Counted from the stretch's first letter, positions 34,527 to 47,140 are shown. The stretch is 64,000 bases of DNA from Oscillospiraceae bacterium (GCA_004554485.1 SFLS01000021.1:15008-79007), one strand, 5' to 3'. Notes: generated from the sequence alone by a model not told the origin. Translations and numbers: made by a program.

Positions 34527-34575
34527 CCAAAAAAGCAGCGCCGTCCGGCTTGGTTCCCGGGGCGCTGCCTTTTTT
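34527..34575 (+). terminator. Terminator of spoVM
   Basis: GCAGCGCC (34535-34542) and GGCGCTGC (34561-34568) with an 18-base loop, A-tract before and six T after. Confidence 0.8.
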
Positions 34576-34633
34576 GGCGCCGTCTGCGGAGGGCGGACAG
34601 GCCTCTTTCCGGTTTCTGCAAGCCGAACGCTTC

Positions 34634-34716
34634 GGCCCGCAGGGCGTTCCGGCCTCCGGCCGGAACCGGCGGTCTGCGACCGCCGCGGCCGCCTGCGGCG
34701 GCCGGCCCTGCGGGCC
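34634..34716. repeat. Modular palindromic repeat element R8
   Basis: Outer arms GGCCCGCAGGGC (34634-34645) and GCCCTGCGGGCC (34705-34716), identical to R3 and R4. Inner hairpins: GTTCCGGCC-TCC-GGCCGGAAC (34646-34666), CGGCGGTC-TGC-GACCGCCG (34667-34685), CGGCCGCC-TGC-GGCGGCCG (34686-34704). It lies between the converging spoVM and dacF genes. Confidence 0.9.
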
Positions 34717-34749
34717 CTGCTGCCGACCCGGTTCCTCCTCTGCGTACCG

Positions 34750-35979
34750 TCAGCCCATCGCCAACAGGCGGCCGCCCAGCCGGCTAAACGCCCGGCCGAA
34801 GGTCATCCGGTCCACTGCGGCCGCCGTCACCACCGGGTAGGCGGCCACCGCCACCCCGTCCACCGTGACGGTCACGGTGCCTACTTCGGTACCGGCCGCT
34901 ACCGGCGCTTCCAGGCTCTCCTGCAGCTCAACGGTCTGCACCAGCGCCTCCTGCTGTCCCTTGGGGATCACGATCCCCTCCGCCGGGGGGGTGGCGGTCA
35001 GCTCCACGGCGGAGGCCGTCCCGCGGGTCACCGGCAGCAGCCCCAGGTCCTCCGGCGGGGTGACGGTTACCGCGGCGTAGTTGGCAAAGCCCCAGTCCAA
35101 CAGCGCCCGCGCCGCTGAAAAGCGCTTGTCGCTGTTTTCCGCCCCCAGCACCACCGCGATGAGTCCCAGCCCATCCCGGCTGGCGCTGGCGGAAAGGCAG
35201 CAGCCCGCCTTGCTGGTGGTGCCGGTCTTCAGCCCTGTCGCCCCCTGGTAGAACCGTACCAGCCGGTTGGTATTCACCAGGCTGGTCGCACCGCCCCGCA
35301 GGGTATCCATCCAGATGGTGGTGTATTCGGTGATCTTGGGGTAGCGCAGCAGCTCGCGGCTCATCAGCGCGATATCCCGCGCCGTAGTGTAATGCTCCGC
35401 CTCGTCCAGTCCGGCGCAGCAGGCAAAGTGGGTGTTCTCCATCCCCAGCTCCGCCGCCCTCCGGTTCATCATCTGTACGAAGGCCTCCTCGCTGCCCGCC
35501 ACGTACTCTGCCAGGCAGACCGTCGCGTCGTTGGCGCTCTGCACCGCCACCGCCTTCAGCAGATCGTCTACCGTCATCTCCTCGCCGGGCTTCAGCCAGA
35601 TCTGGCTGCCGCCGAAGCCCGCCGCCACCTCGCTGCAGGTCACGGTATCCTCCAGCGCGATCTTGCCGCTTTCCAGCGCCTCCATGATCAGCAGCAGGCT
35701 CATGATCTTGGTGATGGATGCCGGGGGCAGCTTTTCATCGGCGTTCATCTCATACAGCACCCCGCCGGTATTCTGGTCGATCAGAATGGCGCTTTTGACC
35801 GGCAGCGAAAGCTGCACCTGCATCTCTCCGGCCTCTGCCACCTCCTGCTGGATCACCGCCGCGGGGATATTCGCGTTGGGGATCTCCTCCCACACCGTGT
35901 CCTCCGCAGCCGCCGGCACGCTCAGCATCATCGCGGCGCTCAGCAGCCCGGCCGCCGCCCGCCGCCAAGTATCTTTCAT
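34750..35979 (-). CDS. dacF: D-alanyl-D-alanine carboxypeptidase (PBP5/DacF family)
   Basis: Low-molecular-weight PBP trimming the terminal D-Ala of peptidoglycan stem peptides. 409 residues: signal peptide (about 1-25, GLLSAAMMLSVPAAAED), catalytic SITK at 88-91, SAN near 148-150 and KTG near 250 in GLKTGTTSKAGCCLSASA, then the C-terminal beta domain and an end region AFSRLGGRLLAMG that may be an amphipathic anchor. The ATG at 35979 (MKDTWRR) is preferred to the one two codons upstream, which is too close to GGAGGA. DacA, DacB and DacF cannot be separated from sequence alone. Confidence 0.88.
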   Translation of the reverse strand: MKDTWRRAAAGLLSAAMMLSVPAAAEDTVWEEIPNANIPAAVIQQEVAEAGEMQVQLSLPVKSAILIDQNTGGVLYEMNADEKLPPASITKIMSLLLIMEALESGKIALEDTVTCSEVAAGFGGSQIWLKPGEEMTVDDLLKAVAVQSANDATVCLAEYVAGSEEAFVQMMNRRAAELGMENTHFACCAGLDEAEHYTTARDIALMSRELLRYPKITEYTTIWMDTLRGGATSLVNTNRLVRFYQGATGLKTGTTSKAGCCLSASASRDGLGLIAVVLGAENSDKRFSAARALLDWGFANYAAVTVTPPEDLGLLPVTRGTASAVELTATPPAEGIVIPKGQQEALVQTVELQESLEAPVAAGTEVGTVTVTVDGVAVAAYPVVTAAAVDRMTFGRAFSRLGGRLLAMG

Positions 35980-36065
35980 TTCCATTCCTCCTTTTCCCGC
36001 AAAGGGTCTTTGGCCCCTGTCTCTATCCTATGCAGCCCCCGGCCAAAACTTGACCCTCGCGGCCT

Positions 36066-36172
36066 GCGGGGGCGCGGCGGCCCCGCTTCCTCGTGCCGCC
36101 CTGCCGGGCGGCCCCGCTTCCTCGTGCCGCCCTGCCGGGCGGCCCTGCGCCGCTCTGCCGCCGCGCCCCCGC
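36066..36172. repeat. Modular palindromic repeat element R9 with a 31-bp tandem duplication
   Basis: Outer arms GCGGGGGCGCGGCGG (36066-36080) and CCGCCGCGCCCCCGC (36158-36172). Inside, a 31-bp unit beginning GGCCCCGCTTCCTCGTG is present twice without change (36079-36109 and 36110-36140). It lies upstream of dacF. Confidence 0.75.
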
Positions 36173-36195
36173 CTTTCCCCTCCCACCCCCACGCC

Positions 36196-36226
36196 AAAAC
36201 CCCCGCCGGAATACTCCGACGGGGGT
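36196..36226 (-). terminator. Terminator of the oligopeptide-binding protein gene
   Basis: Reverse strand ACCCCCGTCGGA-GTAT-TCCGGCGGGGGTTTT, 20 bases after the stop. Confidence 0.85.
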
Positions 36227-36247
36227 CGTTTCTTTGCTTTATTTCGG

Positions 36248-37885
36248 CTATCCCACCCGCCGGGCCGTCGCGAAAAACAGCTCGGTCCCGTCGGCGGAAG
36301 CCTGGATGCCGGTCACGTCTTTTGCCATGGCAAAGTAGCTTTCGGTGTAAAACAGCGGCATGGCGATAAACTGGTCGGCCAGTACCGCTTCGGCGTTGGC
36401 AAACAGGCGGGCCGCCTCCTCCACGTCATGGGCGCCGCCGGCCAGATCCAGCAGCTCGCCGTAGCGGGGGTCGGTGCACTGCACCGGCGCGCCGCCCGCC
36501 ATGCCGTAGTGGCGAAAGACGGTATGCAGCTCATCGCCGGCGGTATAGCTGTACAGCGCCAGGGTAAAATCCCCCTTGGCCAGCCGGCTGCGGTAGGTGT
36601 CGGCGTCCACAATCTCCAGGTTCACCACCATACCCAGATGGTCCAGCCACTGCTTCTGCAGCCAGCCGCAGAAGTCCTCCAGCGCCGAACCGCGGGGCAG
36701 CAGCAGCGTCAGGCCCTCGGGCAGCTTGCCCTGCAGCGAATCCAGCGCTGCCTGGGCCGCCCGGGCGTTGTAGCTGATACTCAGCTGGTTGGAGCGCCGG
36801 AATTCCACCGAGGAGCTGCCGTCGGCAAAGGTCACGGTCCCCAGCGCAAAGCCCTTACTGGTCAGGTCGATGTAGCTTTGGTCAAACAGCCGGGCCGCCC
36901 CGGGCACGATGCTGCCGGCGTATTCGTAGGCGGCAGGCAGGCGGCCGCTTTCGGTATAGGCGCGCAGGTCAAAGCCGTAGCACAGCGCCTGCCGCAGCGC
37001 GGTTTGGTCCAGCTGGGTGGTATTCCGGTTCAGCAGCAGCGAAACGGTGCCGTTGCGGAAGGTCAGCAGGGTGGCGTCCCCGCTGAGCTGCTGCAGCGTA
37101 ACGGCGTCCACCCGGCAGCAGTCGGTCTTGCCGTCCAAAAAGCGCTCCACCGTGTTGTCCGTCCCCAGCGTGCAGACCACCAAAGGGGTCTCCGCCGGGG
37201 TCAGCCCGGTGTATTCCTTGTTGGCCGCCAGCCGCAGCTCGCCGGATTCCCAGCTCTGTACGGTAAAGGGGCCGTTATAGATCATATGTGTCAGCGTATT
37301 GCCGTAGCGGGCGTGGGTCCCCTCGTAGAAATCCTGCCGGCAGGGGAACGCCTCCGGCTCCGCCAGCTTTTCCAGCAGCAGCGGATCGGTGCGGCTCAGC
37401 AGCAGCACCACCGTCCGCTCGTCGGGGGCGTAAACGCCCGGCACGCCGCCCTCCATACCGGATACGGCGGCAAACATCTCCCGGGCGCCGCTGCCCGCCG
37501 CCCCCTCCCGGATCCGCCGGAAGGCGAACACAAAGTCCCCGGCGGTCAGCGGCTCGCCGTCGCTCCAGCGCAGGTTTTCCCGCAGGGTAAAGGTATACCG
37601 CAGCCCGTCGTCGGAAATCTCATACCGTTCGGCGCAGCCCTCGGTCATGGTGCCGTCCGGCAGGCGGCGCAGCAGCCCCTCCATGCAGTTTTTCAGGATG
37701 CACCGCTCCAGCGTGGTGGAGCAGTACTGCGGATCCAGGGTGGCGACCCTGCCGGAAAAATCCGCCCGAATGCCTACCGTGCCGGATTTTTTGCCGCACC
37801 CGGCCAGCGAAAGCAGCACGAACAGGGCCAGCAGCAGCGCCGACCCTCGCAGCGTGTATGCGGTTTTCCGTCCGGTCTGTTTCAT
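36248..37885 (-). CDS. Oligopeptide ABC transporter substrate-binding lipoprotein (OppA/DppA family)
   Basis: A 545-residue extracellular lipoprotein with a signal peptide ending LSLAGC (Cys30) and the family-5 solute-binding fold: ATLDPQYCSTTLE, EGLLRRLPDGTMTEGCAE, RYTFTLRENLRWSDGEPLTAGDF and the far C-terminal QFIAMPLFYTESYFA. No permease or ATPase gene is adjacent, so it is an orphan that must use a distant transporter or act as a sensor. AAAAGGAA precedes the ATG. It ends 22 bases before its own terminator. Confidence 0.9.
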   Translation of the reverse strand: MKQTGRKTAYTLRGSALLLALFVLLSLAGCGKKSGTVGIRADFSGRVATLDPQYCSTTLERCILKNCMEGLLRRLPDGTMTEGCAERYEISDDGLRYTFTLRENLRWSDGEPLTAGDFVFAFRRIREGAAGSGAREMFAAVSGMEGGVPGVYAPDERTVVLLLSRTDPLLLEKLAEPEAFPCRQDFYEGTHARYGNTLTHMIYNGPFTVQSWESGELRLAANKEYTGLTPAETPLVVCTLGTDNTVERFLDGKTDCCRVDAVTLQQLSGDATLLTFRNGTVSLLLNRNTTQLDQTALRQALCYGFDLRAYTESGRLPAAYEYAGSIVPGAARLFDQSYIDLTSKGFALGTVTFADGSSSVEFRRSNQLSISYNARAAQAALDSLQGKLPEGLTLLLPRGSALEDFCGWLQKQWLDHLGMVVNLEIVDADTYRSRLAKGDFTLALYSYTAGDELHTVFRHYGMAGGAPVQCTDPRYGELLDLAGGAHDVEEAARLFANAEAVLADQFIAMPLFYTESYFAMAKDVTGIQASADGTELFFATARRVG

Positions 37886-37987
37886 CGTGGGTTCCTTTTC
37901 TCGGTTGATCAGGGGGCTTGGGTTATCGTTTTCCTTCCTCTGCCGGCAGGGGCTTACCGCAGTCCCTTTGGCGCCCTCCCGGAATCG

Positions 37988-40567
<2,580 letters not shown>

Positions 40568-40590
40568 CTTCTGTTCTCCTTTCCACCGCG

Positions 40591-42528
40591 TTATACGTCA
40601 AGGTTGGTGACGTACTGGGCGTTCTGTTCGATAAATTCCCGTCTGGGCTGCACCTTGTCTCCCATCAGGATGGTAAAGGTCTCGTCGGCGCGCATGGCGT
40701 CCTCCAGGTTTACCCGCAGCATCACGCGGCGGGCGGGGTCCATGGTGGTCTCCCACAGCTGGATGGGGTCCATTTCGCCCAGGCCCTTGTACCGCTGGAT
40801 ATCCACCTTGCCGGTGCCGTCGGGGTTCAGCTCGGCGGTGTAAGCGTCACGCTCGGCCTCGGTGTAGGCGTAGCGGAACTGCTTGCCGCGGCTGACCTTA
40901 TACAGCGGCGGCTGGGCAATGTAGATATGCCCCAGCTCGATGAGCGGCCGCATATGCCGGAAGAAGAAGGTGAGCAGCAGGGTGCGGATATGGCTGCCGT
41001 CCACATCGGCATCGGCCATGATGATGATCTTGTTGTAGCGGATCTTGGAAGCGTCAAAGTCCTCCCCGATGCCGCAGCCCACCGCGGCGATGACCGGCAG
41101 CAGCTTTTCGTTGCTGTATACCTTGTCCAGCCGGGCCTTTTCCACGTTCAGCATCTTGCCCCACAGCGAAAGGATGGCCTGGAAGCGGCGGTCACGGCCG
41201 TCGCTGGCGCTGCCGCCTGCCGAATCGCCCTCCACGATGAACAGCTCGGTGCGGGTGTTATTGTGCTCGCTGCAGTCCTTCAGCTTGCTGGGCAGGCCCA
41301 CGCCCTCCAGCGGGGTCTTGCGGCGGGTGGCCTCGCGGGCCTTGCGGGCGGCTTCCGCCGCGCGGGAGGCGGTAATTGCCTTTTCGATGATGGTGCGGGC
41401 TACCTGCGGGTTTTCCTCAAAGTAGGTGGTCAGCCGGTCGGTGACGATAGCGGAGACCACCCCGCGCATTTCGGTGTTGCCCAGCTTGCCCTTGGTCTGC
41501 CCCTCAAACTGCGGCTCCCGCAGCTTGACGCTGATGATGGCGGTCAGCCCCTCGCGGCAGTCCTCGCCGGAAAGGTTGCGGTCGCTGTCCTTCAGCAGGT
41601 TATTTTTGCGGGCGTAGGCGTTCAGCACACGGGTCAGCGCCTGCTTAAAGCCGTCCTCGTGGGTGCCGCCCTCGCCGGTATTGATGTTATTGGCAAAGGA
41701 AAGCAGCAGCTCGTTGTAGCTGTCGTTATACTGCATGGCGACCTCGGCTATATTGTCGCCGGAATCGCCCTTCATGTAGATGACGTCCTCGTGCAGGGCC
41801 TCCAGGCCGCGGCGCTGGTGGATAAACTCCACAAAGGAGCGGATGCCGCCCTCGTAGCACATCGAATCGCTGGGACCGTCGGGGGTGCGGCGGTCGGTGA
41901 TGGTCATGCGTACCCCGGCGTTCAGGAAGGCCTGCTCCCGCAGACGGGTGTGCAGCGTTTCGTAGTCGTACACCAGCTCCTCAAAAATCTCGGGGTCGGG
42001 CTTGAAGGTCACGCGGGTGCCGGTCTCATCGGTATCCCCGATGATCTGCAGCTCTTCCTGGGCCACACCGCGGGCAAATTTCTGCCGGTAGATATGCCGG
42101 CCGTTTTTGACCTCCACCACCAGCCATTCCGAAAGGGCATTGACCACCGAAGCGCCCACGCCGTGCAGACCGCCGGAGACCTTGTAGCCCTCGCCGCCGA
42201 ACTTGCCGCCGGCGTGCAGGATGGTATACACCACCGTCACCGCGGGGATACCCATTTTGGGATGGATGCCCACGGGGATACCGCGGCCGTTATCGGTCAC
42301 ACGGATGACGTCCCCCTCCAGGATCTCGGTCTCGATATGGGTGCAGTAGCCGGCCAGCGCCTCGTCGATGGCGTTATCCACGATCTCGTACACCAGGTGG
42401 TGCAGACCGCGCGGCCCGGTGGAGCCGATATACATGCCCGGGCGCTTGCGGACGGCTTCCAGCCCCTCCAGCACCTGGATCTGTGTTTCGTCGTAGTGAC
42501 TTTCCTTCCTCTGTTCGATGTTGCTCAT
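40591..42528 (-). CDS. gyrB: DNA gyrase subunit B
   Basis: ATPase subunit of gyrase. The 645 residues fit the short gram-positive form. GHKL ATPase motifs are present ([45 protein letters not shown]), as are the TOPRIM motifs EGDSAGGSA (near 430) and [18 protein letters not shown]. The C-terminus ends [19 protein letters not shown]...[14 protein letters not shown]. The ATG at 42528 follows ATAGGAGAAACC; six more residues upstream are open but without a site. Part of the dnaN-yaaA-recF-remB-gyrB-gyrA series. Confidence 0.98.
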   Translation of the reverse strand: MSNIEQRKESHYDETQIQVLEGLEAVRKRPGMYIGSTGPRGLHHLVYEIVDNAIDEALAGYCTHIETEILEGDVIRVTDNGRGIPVGIHPKMGIPAVTVVYTILHAGGKFGGEGYKVSGGLHGVGASVVNALSEWLVVEVKNGRHIYRQKFARGVAQEELQIIGDTDETGTRVTFKPDPEIFEELVYDYETLHTRLREQAFLNAGVRMTITDRRTPDGPSDSMCYEGGIRSFVEFIHQRRGLEALHEDVIYMKGDSGDNIAEVAMQYNDSYNELLLSFANNINTGEGGTHEDGFKQALTRVLNAYARKNNLLKDSDRNLSGEDCREGLTAIISVKLREPQFEGQTKGKLGNTEMRGVVSAIVTDRLTTYFEENPQVARTIIEKAITASRAAEAARKAREATRRKTPLEGVGLPSKLKDCSEHNNTRTELFIVEGDSAGGSASDGRDRRFQAILSLWGKMLNVEKARLDKVYSNEKLLPVIAAVGCGIGEDFDASKIRYNKIIIMADADVDGSHIRTLLLTFFFRHMRPLIELGHIYIAQPPLYKVSRGKQFRYAYTEAERDAYTAELNPDGTGKVDIQRYKGLGEMDPIQLWETTMDPARRVMLRVNLEDAMRADETFTILMGDKVQPRREFIEQNAQYVTNLDV

Positions 42529-42574
42529 GGTTTCTCCTATTCTCAAAATGACTTTCGGAACTTTTTTATTTGGT

Positions 42575-42835
42575 TTATTTTCCGCTGCGCTTCCTTAGCG
42601 TACCGGTGGAAAGCTGACACAGATACACCCTGTTTTCCGCGGTTTTTTTGCCGGGCGGGGTAGTCACTACAAAGGCCTTTGGCAGGTCATCGGTCACGCT
42701 GATGACCCGACCGGCCTTTTCTGCCTCATTTAGCATTTTGCGGGTGTGGCGGCTTACCGTGGTGTTATCCAAATCAAAGATACCGATGATGTCCCGTTCC
42801 CTTACCACCGTTTCCTGTCCCAGGTGCAGATACAT
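42575..42835 (-). CDS. remB: RemB-like (DUF370-type) regulator
   Basis: An 86-residue protein beginning [28 protein letters not shown], the start of the RemB/YaaB family found between recF and gyrB in Bacillus. In Bacillus RemA, a relative, is a DNA-binding activator of matrix genes; the role of RemB is less clear. Its start lies 3 bases after the recF stop, with AAGGAG inside the recF end, so translation is coupled. Confidence 0.9.
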   Translation of the reverse strand: MYLHLGQETVVRERDIIGIFDLDNTTVSRHTRKMLNEAEKAGRVISVTDDLPKAFVVTTPPGKKTAENRVYLCQLSTGTLRKRSGK

Positions 42836-42838
42836 TTT

Positions 42839-43990
42839 TCACGGCTCCTTTCTTCCGGCGCGTTCTCCGGGGCGGTACAGCCGCCCCTCCTTCATGCGGA
42901 AGGCCGCGCCGCCGCAAAGCTGCCGCGCCGCCCCCCGGTCGCAGCAGGTGATGAACACCTGCCCCGGGTGCTCTCCCCGCAGGAAGTATTCCCGCCGGGT
43001 GCGGTCCAGCTCGCTCAGCACATCGTCCAGCAGGATAATGGGGGCTTCGCCCAGCGTCTCCTCCATCACCCGGCACTGGGCCAGCTTCAGCGCCAGCGCG
43101 CAGCTGCGCTGCTGCCCCTGGCTGCCAAAGCTCCGGGCCGAAACCCCCGCCAGCGTCACCTCAAAATTATCCCGGTGGGGGCCCAGCGTGGTGCAGTAGT
43201 TTTTATAGTCCTCGCCGCGGGCCGCCGCCAGCGCCGCCCGGATATGGGCTTCGCCCTCGGCAGGGGGGATCTCCGCCCAGTCGGCGCCCTGCGGGGCCGG
43301 AATGCTGGGCTGGTAGCTCAGCCGGAAGGGCTGGTCCTCTCTGCGGCAGATGCTTTGGTAGATCTCCGCCGCCGGGGGCGCCAGCCGCCGCAGAAAGCGC
43401 GCCCGCGCGTGGCACACCGAGTAGGCGGCGCGGGCCAGGCTCCGGTCCCAGGTCTCCAGCAGCGGCTCCATCGCGGCGGCGCTGCCGCTTTTCAGCATAT
43501 CGGCAATCAGCGTATTGCGCTGCAGCAGGATGCGGCCCATGGCCGCCAGCGTCGCCAGATAGCGGGGCATCACCTGGCTGATGGCCCCGTCCAGAAAGGC
43601 CCGCCGCTCCGCCGGCCCCTGCTGGATCAGCGCCAGCTCGCCGGGGGAAAACACCACCGCCAGAAATTCGCCGGTCAGCTCGCCGGGGGTACATTCCACC
43701 CCGGAAAGCCAGGCCTGCTTTTTGCCGCCCAGCGCCAGCGCCGCGGATTTCTGCCGGCCCTGACAGATAAAATCCGCTTCAATGCGGGCGGTTTCCTCGC
43801 CAAAGCGCACAAAGTCGCTCTCCCTCGCCGCGCGGAAGCTCTTCTGCCCGGTCAGCAGGTAAACAGCCTCCATCAGGTTGGTTTTGCCCTGCGCGTTTTC
43901 GCCGTAAATGACGTTGACGCCGGGAGCGGGGGAGAGGTTCACCGACCGCAGGTTGCGGAAATTTCTGATTGTCAGCCCGGTCAGTCTCAC
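42839..43990 (-). CDS. recF: DNA replication and repair protein RecF
   Basis: SMC-like ATPase that loads RecA at gaps with RecO and RecR. The 383 residues show the N-terminal RNFRNL, Walker [15 protein letters not shown] (about 30-43), the ABC-type signature region and Walker B/D-loop [15 protein letters not shown] near the C-terminus. GTG start at 43990, overlapping the yaaA stop (GTGA), so the pair is translationally coupled. Confidence 0.97.
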   Translation of the reverse strand: MRLTGLTIRNFRNLRSVNLSPAPGVNVIYGENAQGKTNLMEAVYLLTGQKSFRAARESDFVRFGEETARIEADFICQGRQKSAALALGGKKQAWLSGVECTPGELTGEFLAVVFSPGELALIQQGPAERRAFLDGAISQVMPRYLATLAAMGRILLQRNTLIADMLKSGSAAAMEPLLETWDRSLARAAYSVCHARARFLRRLAPPAAEIYQSICRREDQPFRLSYQPSIPAPQGADWAEIPPAEGEAHIRAALAAARGEDYKNYCTTLGPHRDNFEVTLAGVSARSFGSQGQQRSCALALKLAQCRVMEETLGEAPIILLDDVLSELDRTRREYFLRGEHPGQVFITCCDRGAARQLCGGAAFRMKEGRLYRPGERAGRKEP

Positions 43991-44199
43991 GGCGCGGTTA
44001 CCCGCCAGCTTCGGCCGTCCAGCGTCACGGTGTCGCCGGGAAACAGCTTTTTGCCCCGCTGGGTGCAGTCTTCGCCGTTTACCTGCACGCTGCCTTCGGC
44101 AATGGCGAGCTTCGCTTCGCCGCCGGTGCCGCAGGCCCCGCAGAATTTCAGAAAGCTATCCAGCTTGATAAATTCAGTTTGGATTGTAATCGTTTCCAT
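43987..44199 (-). CDS. yaaA: S4-domain RNA-binding protein YaaA
   Basis: A 70-residue S4-like protein: [22 protein letters not shown], then [23 protein letters not shown]. It is conserved between dnaN and recF in Firmicutes. The fold is that of small RNA-binding proteins of the ribosome-associated S4 group; in Bacillus YaaA has been linked to large-subunit assembly. ATG at 44199 after GAGTGAG; the frame is open 13 codons further upstream. There are 150 bases between it and the dnaN stop. Confidence 0.9.
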   Translation of the reverse strand: METITIQTEFIKLDSFLKFCGACGTGGEAKLAIAEGSVQVNGEDCTQRGKKLFPGDTVTLDGRSWRVTAP

Positions 44200-44349
44200 A
44201 GTCACGCTCACTCTATCAGATTGATCGGATCGGCCCAAGCCGTGGGCAGCCGGCCGCCGCCCGACAGCTGCAGCCCATCGCCGAAAATCATCGCGAATCC
44301 GCAGCTTATCCTTCCCAAAGAGCCTCCCCGGCGTCTTTGCAAAGGGCGC

Positions 44350-45450
44350 TTACTCCGCCCGCAGCCGCATGGGCAGCACCAGGAACAGGAAGTGCTCGCC
44401 CTCCAGCGGCAGCACCTTCATGGGGCTCAGGGGCCCGCACAGCTCCAGCCGCACCATATCGGTATCCACATTTTTCAGGGCGTCCAGCAAAAAGCGGTTG
44501 TTAAAGCCCATCTCCAGCAGCTTGCCGGTGGTGGAGCAGCAGCATTCGTCATAGGCTTTGCCGATGCTGGTGGAGCAGCTCATCCGGATGACCGATTCGC
44601 CGAAATCCACCCGCAGCGGGCTGCGCAGCCGGTCGCTGATCAGCAGGCTGGTGCGCTCTATGGAATTGATAAGGGCGCGGGTATTCACCACCACGCCGGT
44701 GCTGCTCTCGTGCGGGATCGCCGCGCGGTAGTCCAAAAATTCTCCCTCCAGCAGGCGGCTGACCAGGGTGCAGCTGCCCATATCGAACAGGATATGCTTG
44801 CGGCTGACCTCCACGGCCACATTGCCCTCCTCGGTCATCAGCTTCAGCAGCTCGGCCAGCGTCTTGCCGGGCACGATAAAGCGCATATCCTGGTAATGCT
44901 CCGCCTTTTCGCGGCGCAGCGCCAGCCGGAAGCCATCCACCGCCACCACGGTCAGCTCGCCGCCCTCCAGCTCAAACAGGCAGCCGGTCTGCACCGGTTT
45001 GGTATCGTTGGTAGCAATGGCGTAGCGGGTCATATCCACCATCGAAGAAAGGGTGGCCATCGGCATGGTAAAGCCGGCAGCCTCGCCCACCGCAGGCAGC
45101 TCCGGGAATTCCTCGGCGGTCATGCCCAGAATAGTAAATTGCGACACGCCGCCGGTGATCTGCACCAGGCAGCGGTCGTCCGCTTCCACCGTCACCTCGT
45201 CGCTCTCGATCCGCCGCACGATATCGGAAAACACCTTGGCGGGGATAATGATCTCGCCCGGCTCCTCCACCCGCGCCTCCATACTGGCGGTGATGCCCAT
45301 TTCCAGGTTATAGCTCACCAGCGCGATCTCCCGCACCGCGGCCCGCACCAGGATCCCTTCCAGGGCCAGCAGGGTACTTTTGGGGCTTACCGCCAGCATC
45401 GCGGCGTTGATGCTCTGGCTAAGCAGCTGTGTATTGCAGGTAAATTTCAT
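44350..45450 (-). CDS. dnaN: DNA polymerase III beta subunit (sliding clamp)
   Basis: Ring-shaped processivity clamp. The 366 residues form three clamp domains: MKFTCNTQLLSQSINAAMLAV at the start, the inter-domain VEADDRCLVQITGG segment and the C-terminal peptide-binding end KVLPLEGEHFLFLVLPMRL. The ATG at 45450 is chosen over upstream codons because homologues begin at MKF and AAAGGA lies upstream. It is 299 bases downstream of dnaA, the gap being oriC. Confidence 0.97.
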   Translation of the reverse strand: MKFTCNTQLLSQSINAAMLAVSPKSTLLALEGILVRAAVREIALVSYNLEMGITASMEARVEEPGEIIIPAKVFSDIVRRIESDEVTVEADDRCLVQITGGVSQFTILGMTAEEFPELPAVGEAAGFTMPMATLSSMVDMTRYAIATNDTKPVQTGCLFELEGGELTVVAVDGFRLALRREKAEHYQDMRFIVPGKTLAELLKLMTEEGNVAVEVSRKHILFDMGSCTLVSRLLEGEFLDYRAAIPHESSTGVVVNTRALINSIERTSLLISDRLRSPLRVDFGESVIRMSCSTSIGKAYDECCCSTTGKLLEMGFNNRFLLDALKNVDTDMVRLELCGPLSPMKVLPLEGEHFLFLVLPMRLRAE

Positions 45451-45749
45451 CATGTTGGCAGTCCTTTCCGTATCCGGCGGCGTTTTCCCCATCCGGTCCG
45501 GCCGTATCGGGCGCAGCCGGAGAAAAAAATCGCCTTTTTCCGTCAATAATAATTATATAAATCAGAAGTAACAGTAGGAGCGGTGGAGATGTGGAAACCG
45601 TGCCGCCGTCCGCTTGATGCTGCGGGCTCGTCCCGTTTTTTCCGGCGGGGAAACCCTCTGCAAAATATGTGGAAGCTGTGGAAACCTTTTTGTCCTTCCA
45701 CACCGCTGTGCAAAACGGGGTGTGGAAAGTGGAAAGGCGGTGAAGAAGC
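45451..45749. other. oriC: Chromosomal origin of replication (oriC), dnaA-dnaN intergenic part
   Basis: DnaA boxes with core TTTCCACA or one change, read as TGTGGAAA on the plus strand: 45590-45598, 45668-45676, 45677-45685 and 45721-45729. A reversed CCTTCCACA lies at 45694-45702 and a weak TGTGCAAAA at 45707-45715. On the dnaN side an AT-only stretch around 45546-45561 is the likely unwinding element. dnaA-dnaN placement is the usual Firmicutes site of unwinding. Confidence 0.85.
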
Positions 45750-47066
45750 TCAGGCGTTCAGGTTGCGGATATTTTTGATGATATCCTCGATCATTTCCTT
45801 TTTGCGGGGGTCGCTCTGCAGCGTTTTGGCGGTCTGCTGCAGGGCGTACACCACGGTGGAATGATCCCGTCCGCCGAACTCCCGCCCGATATCCAGCTGG
45901 GTCATGCCGGTGATCTCCCGCACCACATACATGGCGGTCTGGCGCGCGGCGGAAATCTGGTTGCTGCGGCGCTGCCCACGGATCTCATCGGCGGTGACGC
46001 CGTAGGTGCGGGCCACCTCGTCGATGATGCGGTCGACGGTGACGGGCAGGGGGGTCTGCTCGGTCATGATATCCTGGATGGCGTTTTCGGCCAGCATCAT
46101 GGTGATGGGCGCGCCGTTCAGCCGGTTGTGGGCGTCCAGGCGCTTCACCACGCCCTCCAGCTGCCGGATGTTATCCTTCAGCTTGCCGGCGATAAAGGCG
46201 GCCACGTCCTCCGGCAGCGCTAGCCCCAGGCTGTCCGCCTTGCGGCTGATGATGGCCATACGGGTCTCAAAATCGGGCGGCTGGATATCCACCAGCAGTC
46301 CCCACTCAAAGCGGGTGCGCAGCCGGTCCTCCAGCGTTTTGATCTCCTTGGGCGGCCGGTCGCTGGTCAGGATGATCTGCTTGCCGCATTCGTACAGCGA
46401 ATTAAAGGTATGGAAGAACTCCTCCTGGGTGCTCTCCTTGCCGGCGATAAACTGGATATCGTCGACCGCCAGCAGGTCGGCCTGGCGGTACTTTTCCTTA
46501 AATTCGGCGGTGGTACCGTTGCGGATGGCCAGGATCAGCTCGTTGGCGAATTCCTCGCCCTTGACGTACAGCAGCCGGTATTCGGGGTGGGTCTGCCGGA
46601 TCCTGCCGCAGATGGCGTAGATCAGGTGGGTCTTGCCCAGTCCGCTGCCGCCGTGCAGAAACAGCGGGTTGTAGCTTTTGGCAGGGTTGTTGGCCACCGC
46701 CCAGGCGGCGGCGTGCGCCAGGCTGTTGCCGGAACCGACCACGAAGGTCTCGAAGGAATACTCCTTCTCCGGCTGGAACTCCGGCTGGGCGGGGGCAGGG
46801 GCGGCCGCGGCGGGCGGCGCCTCGCGGGAGAAGATCTCCACCTGCACGGGGAAGCCCATGATCTCCTCAAAACAGCGGGAAAGCAGCGCGTTGTATTTTT
46901 CGTTGACGATATCGCGGCGGAACTGCGAGCTGCACAGCAGCCGGGCGGCGGTGCCGTCCAGCGAAACCATCTCCAGCTCGCCGATCCACAGGTCGTAGGC
47001 GACCTCGGACATCTCCTCGCGGCAAAGCTGCTTTACCCGGTCAAACACATCGGAAAAAGAATCCAT
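45750..47066 (-). CDS. dnaA: Chromosomal replication initiator DnaA
   Basis: AAA+ initiator that binds DnaA boxes and melts oriC. The 438 residues have domain I (MDSFSDVFDRVKQLCREEM), a Pro/Ala-rich linker (about 88-105), the AAA+ core with Walker A GGSGLGKTHL (near 140) and Walker B LLAVDDIQFIAGK, and domain IV with the signature GGRDHSTVVYALQQ near 400. Two starts are possible: 47078 and 47066; the second has GAGG at better spacing. A promoter with TTGACA lies 47-75 bases upstream. Confidence 0.97.
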   Translation of the reverse strand: MDSFSDVFDRVKQLCREEMSEVAYDLWIGELEMVSLDGTAARLLCSSQFRRDIVNEKYNALLSRCFEEIMGFPVQVEIFSREAPPAAAAPAPAQPEFQPEKEYSFETFVVGSGNSLAHAAAWAVANNPAKSYNPLFLHGGSGLGKTHLIYAICGRIRQTHPEYRLLYVKGEEFANELILAIRNGTTAEFKEKYRQADLLAVDDIQFIAGKESTQEEFFHTFNSLYECGKQIILTSDRPPKEIKTLEDRLRTRFEWGLLVDIQPPDFETRMAIISRKADSLGLALPEDVAAFIAGKLKDNIRQLEGVVKRLDAHNRLNGAPITMMLAENAIQDIMTEQTPLPVTVDRIIDEVARTYGVTADEIRGQRRSNQISAARQTAMYVVREITGMTQLDIGREFGGRDHSTVVYALQQTAKTLQSDPRKKEMIEDIIKNIRNLNA

Positions 47067-47112
47067 ACTGAACCTCATTTCATAATACCCCCCGCAGGGG
47101 GCAGATACCTAT

Positions 47113-47140
47113 TTAATATAGTAGCATATTCGGGTGTCAA
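47113..47140 (-). promoter_or_regulatory. Promoter of dnaA
   Basis: Reverse strand TTGACA (47140-47135), 16-base spacer, TATTAA (47118-47113). Confidence 0.6.
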
